NCBI GenBank assembly: GCA_043228905.1
Contig: JBHGNT010000008.1
Location: forward strand, 12,772,001-12,836,000
DNA from: Azolla caroliniana
Taxonomy: Eukaryota > Polypodiophyta
Direction: 5' to 3'
DNA: 64,000 nt
Within the stretch, counting starts at the first letter, position 1. Each line of letters opens with the position of its first letter. A model generated the notes under the pieces. The model was given only the letters and a program-made list of their open reading frames with translations. It had not been told where the DNA came from and searched no databases. Both the position numbers and the translations under genes were made by a program. Of the stretch, positions 54,340 to 64,000 are shown one piece after another.

Positions 54340-54870
54340 ACTAACAGGCGTGAGGAATTGGAGCACTAACAGGCGTGAGGAACCATATGTTGTTTTCATT
54401 AGAGACTAGAACCCTAACGGACATGAGCGACCATGTGCAGTCCTCATCGAAGATTGGAACACCGACGGGCGTGAGCGACCATGTACAGTCCTCACCAGAG
54501 ATAAGAACCCCGACAGGTGTGAGTGGCCATGTGTGGCCCTCACCGAAGACTAGAACACCGATAGATGTGAGTGACCATGTGCAGTCCTCATCGGGAACAT
54601 GAACGGGCATGAGGGACCATGCGGCCCTCATCGGGAATTGGAACACGAACGAGAGTGAGCGACCATGTGGTCGTCACCAAGAACTAGAACACGAATGGGC
54701 ATGAGTGACCATGTGTGGCCCTCACCAAGAATTGGAACGTGAGTGACCGTGTGTTGTCTTCATCGTAACCACGAACGGGCGTGAACGACCATGTGGTCCT
54801 CACCGAGAACTAGAACATGAACCAGAGTGAGCGACCATGCGGCCCTCACCGGGAACTGGAACACGAACAG
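54340..54870. repeat. Minisatellite, 48-bp unit decaying to 38-46 bp, about 10 copies
   Basis: Phase marker GAG(T/C)GACCATG recurs at 54425, 54473, 54521, 54569, then 54611, 54657, 54703, 54741, 54783 and 54829. The first four periods are exactly 48 bp, so both strands stay open as 16-residue repeats (minus strand GEDCTWSLTPVGV-like; plus strand SDHVQSSPEIRTPTG-like). Confidence 0.85.
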
Positions 54871-55119
54871 GCGAAGGAGTGCAAGTGAAGCGGTCAACTT
54901 GACTTCTTCTATTATGAGAGGGTAAATAGTCGAGGTTGACCCAAAACACAACACAAATGGTAGTGCTGGAGAGAAACCAACTCAATCCCCACCAGGAAAG
55001 TGAGTGGTTGTGACCCCCACTGAAACTAGAAGGTGAGTGATCGAACTAGGTCATCGCCAAAGGAAAGTGGCATGAGACTTGAACGAAAATGAAAATGGAG
55101 TGCAAGTGAGCAATGATTC

Positions 55120-55400
55120 AATCCCCACCAAGAAAGTGAGTGGTTGTGACCCCCACCGGAACTAAGAAGGTGAGTGATCGAAATCAATCCTTTTGATGAA
55201 GACAAGAAAAGGTGCTGAAAATGATGATGTCGAAGAAGACAAGGAAACGAAGAAGATGATGATGAGGAAATGTCTCTAAAACCAAGGATGTCAATGAAGG
55301 TAACTTTGGAAGCAAGGACTGTGATGATGGTAACTCTAGAAGCAAGGGCGATGACGAAGACGAGTGATGCTTTGTCAAAGTTAATATGCAAAAGCTTTGA
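55120..55400. repeat. Second copy of the 53538-53834 block
   Basis: Same order of motifs as the first copy, lacking one internal 30-bp GATGACGTCAAAGAAGACAAG-type duplication. A partial extra copy of its first 60 bp is at about 54987-55040. Confidence 0.75.
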
Positions 55401-55529
55401 CAAACCGGTTTATCCGGTCAACAACAGAAAACAGAGAAAGAAGGTTCAATGGAAGCTTAGGATACACAGGAGAGACAAGAGAGCAGAAAGCATAAACTCA
55501 ATTCAAAATAATAACACCTTGTACATACT

Positions 55530-55860
55530 GTTATGATATGGCAAGACTCGAACCCATGACCTTATGTTACAATTCATGAGAACCATAGTTGTTAAAAAAC
55601 ACGTATTCTACGTTTAGAATACGTTTTAGAATACTCTGAAGTATTCTACGTTTTAGAATTGTCGTTTTTTAAAATTTGGCATATTCTATGTATTCTAAAA
55701 ATTCTACCTATTTAACAAGTATTTATCATTTCAAAAAAGTTTTTTTTTTTTTTTCTTTGTAATTGTTTTTGAAAAACAACTTTAAATTTTAAGTAGTTAA
55801 CGTATTTTACAAGTATTCTATACGTACTTTATACTAAGTATTCTATAACAATGATGACAA
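55530..55860. other. tRNA-like B box next to palindromic AT-rich sequence
   Basis: 55530-55580 reads TGTTATGATATGG, then the complement of GGTTCGAGTCT, much like the start of the Ty3-B LTR. It is followed by repeated TATTCTA/GAATAC words, including AGAATACT-CTGA-AGTATTCT (about 55630-55650) and a poly-T run (55739-55754). Possibly the edge of another decayed LTR. Confidence 0.35.
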
Positions 55861-55869
55861 CTACATAAG

Positions 55870-57950
55870 GCTCAACCATGTTGTCTACCTCGAGGCATTG
55901 TTTGCACACTCACATGAATGATATGCACTCATCGTGCCTACAAATGTGGTTTTGGTTCTCTTATTCCCCCATCGAGACCCTAAATAGTGTACATTGATGT
56001 AATGCACGGATATACATATATTTGCTTTGATACCAACTCTTAGAGACAAACTAATTATTTGAGAAAAACATAAGGAATTATAGACCTAAAAAAGGAAATA
56101 AAGGTGTTAGACCATCCCTAGCAACGATATGAAACAGCCCCAAACCTCTTGAATGTCCCATACCATCGATTGTTGATGTGAGTTATTTGTTGGGTTCCGT
56201 GAGGATTGCACATGCTTAGCTTAGAAGAGTCATAGTCACGTTGACATAGTCTCAACATAAGTAAAGTCCCCCCTTTGAAAGAAGGTGGCTCTGATTTTTA
56301 TATTGGTAGAAACCCTAAAAGCCATGGTGTATTCACACACTTGACTGCTTCATGTGAAGTGGTCAAGGGATAACACACTTAATAGTTCTCACCTAGTAGA
56401 ATTATAATTCAATACATACCCTCGTTTCTTTTGAGAACCCACACATATTCATCATGAGATTAAGGAAAACTACAAAAAACCAATGTCATGATCTGTTATG
56501 GTTATGCATGTAACATGTTCGCCATGAGATGTTTAGTTTGGGAACAACATGTTGTTGATTGAGAAAGATAATCTTTATGGTTTTGTTTTATCTTTGTGAA
56601 GCATTTATCTCACTCTCTCTTATAGTCTCTTCTTTTATTGTTTGCATGCTTTTCTTTTTTTGAAATGTATCACAAAACCTCGTAAATAGTAATTTCCTCC
56701 CTACTCCAAACACCTACATTAGCTCGTTATTTTTTTATCTTTGTATGTTCCCAATTTGTACCACATCCCTATTAGTAATCCATTCTCAATTACATTCAAA
56801 TAGGCTACCAATGTCTTCATCAAGCTTGAAGAATTATTGGAAATATGAGTGCTACAATTATGTCCATAGGTCACCCTCTATGTATAATTGTTTTAGAAAC
56901 TACCTATTTATCTCTAATTGCAATGTCTTACATGACACATTGTTTTCCACATTTCTAACATTCATGGTTCTTCTCACCTCATCTTCAGAACATATATGAT
57001 AAGCTTTCGTCCTATCAGCTAGTAAGTTCATTTTGTAGTTCCTCGACAAGCATCATGTTATTTAAATGCCAAGTATTGGCAATTCATCATCATGGTTGCC
57101 ATGGTTGTTATGGTTCATAGTTCATGGTTGCAAGTGTCAATGTTGCATTAAATAGCACATTGTACAACATTAGAACCTCTCACATATATTAAATCTTTAA
57201 ATTAAATTATTCTTGTTATTGTTCATGATAATTACTCTTGTCCCAAACTAGTGAGTGTAATGATTTCCTTAAAAAAGTTGGTAGAGAATTAGAGGCTTCT
57301 CATCACTTTCAGATTGGGCATCTTTAAGAAGCCTTTCTTTCAGATTTTATTTGAATTATGAATGATGCCAGAAGAGCTCTGAAATCAAATTCACTACTGC
57401 ACTCTCATTTGTTAGTTGAATAATTGTATTGCTACAATCAGTAGTTTCTCACATTAAATCCAATGGCCACATCCCAAAAGTTTTACGTAGAAAAAATCGT
57501 GTATATAGAACAAATGGTCTATAAATAGCTATATAAAATAGAGCCCCCTTGGCACTTTTTTGTATTAAGTCATCAATTTAATTCAGAACTCTTTGCCTTT
57601 GCCTTAATTTATTCTTGGCCCTGATACTCATTTTGCTCTGATAACATCGGAAACAAAAATAAACAATACTTTCCAAGGTCATATATTAACGACATATATA
57701 TAGCTTCTTTTGTTAGTCTACATATAAACTACTCGGACTAGTTCTTGACCTTGATTTACCATATATAATGCTCCACCTGTATCCTTTATTATTAAAATCA
57801 ATGCCGGCTTATAGAACCACTTAGATCAACCAACAATTCCTTATTGGAGAAATAAAGAGAGCATGTACAAGTCCTTCAAACTTCCTTAATTAAGGACAAG
57901 GTAAGTGCGAATATATGGTGGCATAGAATCGTTTGCACATATGATATGTT
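55870..57950. other. Intergenic, AT-rich; no supported gene
   Basis: The longest ORF (84 codons at 56745) has no recognisable motif and skewed composition. The right end should hold the 3' UTR of the OPT gene. Confidence 0.5.
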
Positions 57951-57965
57951 ATGCCAACTGCAGAT

Positions 57966-60900
57966 TCAGAGTATTGGGCACCCTTTAATCACAAGTCCCG
58001 GGGCAGTGGGGCACTGTGCAAGTGGGCAATGGTCCACCTGTGTGCCCCACCATTCTGCTCTCTTATGTGTCAACCCAAGAGTGAAATAGAGCAAAACTGC
58101 CATAAACGCCGTACCAGCGTCAAGCGCGGCCGAGAGCACATAGTTGTATCGCTTCCACCACCCTTTTCTGTATCGGAACAAAAAGAAGTTGAAAAACCCA
58201 CCCATCACCAACCACGTGAAGATGTTCACTGGAGTGGCAGGGGGCATGGTGGAGAACCCACCAAGAAACACTGGAATATTTATCAAAGCTATCCATTTTG
58301 TTTTCGGGTAGGCTTTGCTCAAAGCCCAAAAAGGGATGGGAAGAAGTGCACCAAGCAAGAAGAACCAAGACAAGTTCTTGTAAATGCCAAGAGACCCAAA
58401 TAGATGTTTGGGACCGACGAGACCCCATAAAACTGAAGCATCGTATGCAACCTGATCCTTGGGACATGTCCATGGGCTTCCAGCCGGAAGTCCATCAGTG
58501 TCACATATGGAATTCACTGATGTAAGCATCCACCAAGCAATGCTCATGTTAACCGTTCCCGCCACCAGAGTGCCCACAAGCTATCACATAAGACAAGAAA
58601 AACACCCATTTTTTAACCACAATGAATGTCTTTTTCCTTGTGCACTTCCATAAGTCTTCCATAGGTAAGTGACATACCTCACTAATATTTGACAGCATTA
58701 TCAAAGCAAAACACTAAACATCGTTTAAGGACTAGGTCTTACAGCACCACAAATCAAAAGAAACATTAAATGTTGTTAGAGTTGGAAGTCTCACATACCA
58801 GTAACCACTGGACAAGATCGTCGAATGTTCTTTAATATTAGTGAGATTCTGGGTGTTCAGAAATTAAACATATTCAAAGAGAATAAGGTTGGTTGCAGAC
58901 GAAATCATTACCTGTGCTGTATACATGCATCTAGGAGGGATCTTCATGTAGTGCCCAAGCTTCAGGTCAGCGAGGAACGAAATCGAGTGAGTCATGCTTA
59001 TCCTTCCGTATGTCTTGAACAATGCGTTTGCAATCGGCTTTCCCGGAAGTAGATAGCCGATTAAAAACTCAGCTAACACATTGAACCCTGGAGGCTGGCA
59101 TCATGAAAGAGTTAAGTTCTACCATCATAATGAGGACATAGATACGAAATTTAGGTAGGTCCTTATTAGACTCCTTAATTAGTCTTCAAAATCATAAGCG
59201 CCATGATATTTTGCTCTTACTCAAGAGAAATCAGGATCAGTTGAGTATACCTGGTTAGTTGTTGCTGTGATTATTCCAATGGGAAGAGTGAAGAATGCTG
59301 AGATGCCGCAGGCCAGAAGCACCCCCCACCACACTAGTTGGACATCATCCTCCCAAACAATAGATACCACAAGTGACAGTATCAAACTAATCACTAGGAG
59401 AATGAGAAACCAACTTTGGGGGACTGTTCGATACCGTTTCATTAACTGTGCATGTACATCGGTTTTATCATCCTTTAACGCTGTCCAAGTGTTGTCAATG
59501 ATTTCCCTACACAAATCTATGAATTGAATGGGTGGATGGAGAAAAGTGGCAACTGTCACTTCCAGAAATAACAACAGCAAACTAAATATAAATGATTAAG
59601 TAAGACACCTTGATGGAAAACCATTCCATAAACACCCTAACCTATCTTTCACTAAAATGGCTAATAAATGTTTGTAAAGTTGAAAGGCAAAACTCCCGAC
59701 ATTTTCATCGTAAACAATAGCCAAAATATCCAAAACCGTGTTATCTAATGTAAGACCCTTACTTTCCATGGAAGAAAGCCACATGAGTGAGGGTCGCTGC
59801 AATTCTCGCAAAACCAAAACCCGTTGACAGGGCAAAAAATGTGCTCAAGTACAATTTGCTATAGCTTTCATAAGCTACACTATCGAAAGCGAAATCCGGT
59901 GTCATCACCTTAGTGACATTGTAGGGTTTTCCTTTGTCGGTGTAAAGTTGGCTAGAGAATAGTGCAAATTTCCTTGCCTGATATATGTTTCCCCAGTAGG
60001 AGAGCGGGACAAGAATGTAGACAAAGATCAAGAAGCCAATCCCAATGTTAACAATGGAGAACCATGGTGTCACAAGCGGGCTACCAAGATATGATGATAT
60101 TCCAGCCCAATCAAGAGAAATTGCACCAATTCCAAGACCATGGAAACCCGAGCCAACTTGATTTGCAGTGATGTTATGAGGCCACAGCCAGCATACCCAA
60201 GAGAAAAAGCTCAGTATACTGAAAAAATATCCAGGGAGTATGTAGTATGTGAAGCTACAGACCATGACTATGATAAAGAATTGCATCCGAGTCACCCCAT
60301 TCCTCTCCCGAACATCAATTTCATGCAAAGTCCTGCCAGTTGCATCAAATCAGGTTGCTTAATGTATCATATGCTATAAAAATATATGTGTGTGTATTTC
60401 TATGTACATATAAATCTACACGCATGCAATACGAATGCACATGTATATATTCATATATATATATATATATAGCTACAAGATGGGATGCAAGATGAATTGA
60501 TCATATGGTGAACAGCTTATATATATTATCTATACAATGTAAACATGGAATCATTGCATCTTGAAAATATATTATTGAGATGCTAGATTAATTGATCCAT
60601 TTTGAGAAAAAAATCTTAGACACACAACGTCGGTTAGGAAGGTAATCTTGATGAATTGATTAGTGAGCTCACCTGAAAAGAGAAACCTGAACTAAATTGG
60701 AGGGCCACCACATATGCTGTGGTTCAACAAGATAGCGTCGGAAAATCCCGGCCCATCCATATCCCAAAACCTATTCATGCCGGTAATATTGTAGGCCCAA
60801 ATAATACATCCACAACTAACATGGTTCGAGCTACATTTGAGCTATTTATTCAAGAGATATGCAATCCATATATACCTGCGTTGTAAGAACAATCAAAAGG

Positions 60901-61418
60901 CCAGCAACAAAATGGACATTCTCCTTATAGAAAGCTTTCATGATGTTAATGACTCCAACAGAGTACGCATCCCCACCACCAAAGGAGACTCCAGCATTTG
61001 CAAAGATAGTGATGAGCACATGCTCTTTCACATTGAAAGGCCCAGGGTTAAGGCTCAACTTTGTGCCGAGTAGTGGTAGGGTAAACATGGCCGAAGGGAG
61101 GACGGCCGCCATGAAGCGGCCAGCCGGAAGCACCAGGATTTGGGCAAATGTTGCAGCCACGGCCAACGGCTGGCTCCGATACGAGAAGAAGGTGTTGACG
61201 AACATTAACACGATGCAGGAAGTGAGACCCAGAAGCCACATCCGGAAAGTCATCACTGGCAAGCATGGGTCGTCGGTGGTGGGCACTGTTACTGCCACTT
61301 CTTCCACAACCTCTCCTCCTCCGCTGCTGCCTACTACTACAACTACATCCTCATCAACATGTATGCCACCACCACTATTAGCATTCATATTGTGAATGTG
61401 CGTATCATCCAGGGCCAT
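57966..61418 (-). CDS. Oligopeptide transporter (OPT family), six exons
   Basis: Coding exons on the minus strand: 61418-60876, 60770-60673, 60332-59763, 59506-59251, 59094-58912, 58580-57966. All five introns are GT-AG and the phases close to 754 residues, the usual length for plant OPTs. Residues 1-55 are hydrophilic (Gly/Val-rich, then [10 protein letters not shown]), followed by many hydrophobic segments. Both signature motifs are present: [10 protein letters not shown] (124-133) and KIPPR (540-544). Known members are proton-coupled plasma-membrane carriers of tetra/pentapeptides, glutathione or metal complexes. The substrate here cannot be read from sequence; it groups with the peptide-transporter branch by its motifs rather than the shorter YSL branch, by my reading. 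No disabling changes seen, so likely functional. Confidence 0.93.
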
Positions 61419-62700
61419 CTAAACTTCAGAGAATCGCACACGCACAGGCTCTTGTTCTTCACAACATAAATATTGTAGTAGAGGGAACAGGTATTGAGCA
61501 GATTAGGGAGGGTAGGGTGTAAAACAAAACGGATTCTTCTATGCAGTATGTAAATAAATAATGCATCACGACACACACACAGAGATGCGAACCTTGTCAG
61601 CAGCATCCGATCAAAAAGCAGAGGATCGTTTGTGGTTGCCCCACCTGCCCACCCATATGGAATATATATGTACATACATATAACAAACACCGTACGAAAC
61701 AAAAATCCTGCCTCAATCTGAAGCCTCTGATGCTTTTTTATTCCTTTTCTTTCTTTTTTTTATGTGGGCGATTTGATTGATTCTCCTCCCCCCCCGTGCG
61801 TGCAGAGAAAGTAGATTCTCATCGTGAGGAGGAGGAGGAGGAGAAGACCCATGCACATACATTAACATACATATGTTGTACTCCTACTACTAATTCATCT
61901 TCCAGATTCTTCCTAATCCTAAAGTCTAATAATTCTTTCTTTCTTTTTTTCTTATTGTTAACACATATGGTCATTCTCCTCTTATTAAGAAGATCCCTCT
62001 TCTTATTCTCTCCCTTGTTTCTATTTTTTTCTTAACCACAGCCCTCTGCCATTCAATAATAATAATGCTAGGGATCGTAAAAGAGGAGAGGAATGGAAGA
62101 TTTAATGGGCCTAAGGATATTTAACACGATGTTTAATCCCACGTACAGTGTCTCACTATAAAAGGTATTGAAAGGTTCCTCAACCCAATGATTGGATCAT
62201 TGGCTTGTTTATGGTAACAAGTAAGATTAATATATAATCACTTCATTTTATTCGTGTTATAGTTCATCGGTTTCTTGTTCATGTGTTCATGTCGTTGCAC
62301 CTCATCATCGAGAAATATGAGCAAAGAAATGGTATTTAAAGCCAAATTTTGGTGATATGTAAAAATGTAACTTGGTCTTACACCTACTCTCTCCCATCAA
62401 ATGTATGATCTATATGCCATAAAAGCAATTAAAAAGCAAAAGAAGCAAAAAAAAAAAGAAAAAAAAGATGATAGAACTAAGGAACATTGGAAATACATGT
62501 CCTTGACCACTTTTAAGGCGTACATAGATATATGTTTATAGACATTTTTGGATTATAAATTTTCTCACATACTACAATAAACTTACCGCAAATGAAAATC
62601 CTTTCTTTGTAACATGCACTCGTCCTTATCCTTGCATGGGTGTCTAACCATATCCACCTTTGCACTTACTCGTAGTCACTCCAATTTTCCTCCCTCCCAA
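61419..62700. other. Upstream region of the OPT gene; no further gene
   Basis: Includes the presumed promoter and leader of OPT (minus strand). Short GAG repeats at 61826-61845 and AT-rich stretches. No unambiguous TATA box could be assigned. Confidence 0.4.
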
Positions 62701-62712
62701 TCAATCAATTGG

Positions 62713-62838
62713 TTTCAAACCCTCAACCACTTAGCTAAGAATGACTATAAGTCACCCACCACTTAAGCTAAATAAATAAGTTTCGGAACCCTCAACCACT
62801 TAGCTAATAATGATTACAAGTCACCACTTAAGCTAAAC
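62713..62838. repeat. Short tandem duplication, about 65 bp, two copies
   Basis: Both copies carry AACCCTCAACCACTTAGCTAA and end with CACTTAAGCTAAA, the second lacking a few bases. Confidence 0.75.
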
Positions 62839-63107
62839 GTCGTTGTCATTTTCTTGCTTGACCACTTTGTAAAAGTTATCATTTTTGTACTTTTCTCCCT
62901 TCACACATGCTACATGAGGCAAAACGTATACCCTAAGATAGACAATTACCTCATAAAATCGACCAAAATTAGCATGGGGACAACTTAAGGGTAAGAAAGA
63001 AGATGTAAACGGTCACTTTACAAATGAAGAGATGTTAGACTAAGTACAAAGGCTATATATGCATGAAGGTGTGGCTCTTATGATTGAGAAAATTGAAACA
63101 CCATGCA

Positions 63108-64000
63108 CTTTTTTTTTAGTAACACTTTTATTACTAGTGGGAAACCTCAAAGTGAGGTGAAAACCCACAAAGAATAAAGAAAAATATATAAGTGTCGATT
63201 AGACACTAAAGAGCTTAAAAGCACTCAAAGTAAAGATTGTAAACTTGTAGTGTGATGTCTCTAAGTTGCAAACAATCAAATAGAGATTGCATGAGGGATT
63301 GCTTAAAGAAGCTAACTTCATGCAGTTGGTTTCCATCAAAGACCTTATTATTGTGGGCTGTCCAAATGGTCTAGAGTACCCAAAATCGTGTCCATTGGAG
63401 AAAATAGGCATTCTTGGATAGGGCGCACGGAATTTGTCCAAATATCCAAAAGTGTTTGCCAAACCTTCGGTCAAGAAGTCTGTGATAAAGAGATGTACTT
63501 AGTCTTTGTACAAATGTTTTAGTGAATGAGCAAGTTCATAATAAGTGTGGGACCGTTTCCAATCGTCCACCACATCTTGCACAATCCGGTGAGGCTATCG
63601 ATCTCTTTTGAAGATTCAACCCAGTCGGGAGCACACCCAATAGGCATCTCCATAGGAATACCCGTTGCTTAAGTGGAAGACCAGAGCTCCATAAGCTTGT
63701 AAACCTGTTTTTCCACCAAGACTGCGTTTTGTGTAGTTTCCATAATGCATTTGCATGTTCATGAAACCATGGGACAGGTGGCAACAACATATACACTGAA
63801 TGTGTTGTAATGTTATGCATTGGAATAACAATGTTCCCTTTGTGTAACATCCAATCTTGAATCCTGCGATCTCCATCAAGAGGTGGCACAGGTACCAAGG
63901 AAAGTACCAACTCTGAGACTTGATTCTAGATAACACGATGATGTGACCCAAGACTATAACGACGTGTCATGTCATTGAAGTGCAATAAGTGGCATTGGTC
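63108..64000 (-). pseudogene. 3' end of a LINE: RT zinc-binding region and poly(A) tail
   Basis: Minus strand 63910-63536 is open for 124 codons: WKLHKTQSWWKNRFTSLW, LPLKQRVFLWRCLLGVLP, then CARCGGRLETVPHLL, the zinc-binding domain found at the C-terminus of plant LINE reverse transcriptases. A TGA follows, and the same frame goes on to about 63200 with TIWTAHNNKVFDG, typical of the tail, with one more stop. A T-run at about 63109-63118 (poly(A) on the element strand) marks the 3' end. The RT core lies right of the window. Non-functional. Confidence 0.8.

Noticed and set aside
56745-56999. 84-codon plus-strand ORF
   Set aside because: No recognisable domain or splice context; AT-rich intergenic composition.
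60940-61395. 151-codon plus-strand ORF opposite OPT exon 1
   Set aside because: Antisense shadow of a well-supported exon.

Overview
The window looks like nuclear DNA of a land plant. It has two intron-containing genes with canonical GT-AG splice sites, SF3B4 and an OPT-family transporter, in a sea of nested Ty1/copia and Ty3/gypsy LTR retrotransposons, LINE relics, minisatellites and long microsatellites. I see no bacterial-style operons, CRISPR arrays or rRNA. Several retrotransposon lineages do not remind me of common crop families, but I cannot name the species or the clade.

Layout. 1-15,000 is a three-deep nest, all on the minus strand. A decayed Ty1 element (Ty1-1, 11,751-15,000) is cut by a decayed Ty3 element (Ty3-A, 1-11,750). 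Ty3-A is itself split by a young, apparently intact chromodomain Ty3 element (Ty3-B, 4,522-10,286) with near-identical LTRs and a 5-bp target duplication. 15,000-22,160 is AT-rich intergenic DNA with a 31-bp satellite, LINE remains and tandem duplications. 22,168-27,704 is a nine-exon splicing-factor gene, SF3B4/SAP49, on the minus strand; its reading frame closes exactly across eight introns. 28,580-52,431 is a second retrotransposon cluster on the plus strand: a decayed Ty1-2; a large Ty3-C (about 31,270-46,695) with an extra coiled-coil ORF after integrase; a Ty1-3 with 5-bp target duplications inside Ty3-C, itself carrying a solo LTR; a 5'-truncated Ty1-4; and a decayed chromodomain element, Ty3-D. 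52,430-55,540 holds LTRs in inverted orientation, a duplicated block and a 48-bp minisatellite. 57,966-61,418 is a six-exon oligopeptide-transporter gene on the minus strand. The right edge (63,108-64,000) is the 3' end of a LINE on the minus strand.

How it fits together. SF3B4 would act in U2 snRNP recognition of branch sites, and the OPT gene in membrane transport of small peptides or metal chelates. The rest is selfish DNA. The strongest novel signals are in the LTR elements. Ty3-B LTRs carry a canonical heat-shock element just upstream of the TATA box, and its gag and pol are joined by a textbook -1 frameshift site followed by a hairpin. Several LTRs carry antisense tRNA-like (B-box) sequences next to their 5' ends. 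One Ty1 family has a covarying palindrome just after its TATA box. Ty3-C carries a long coiled-coil ORF with its own TATA-like sequence. All identities are read by eye from motifs; no database search was run.
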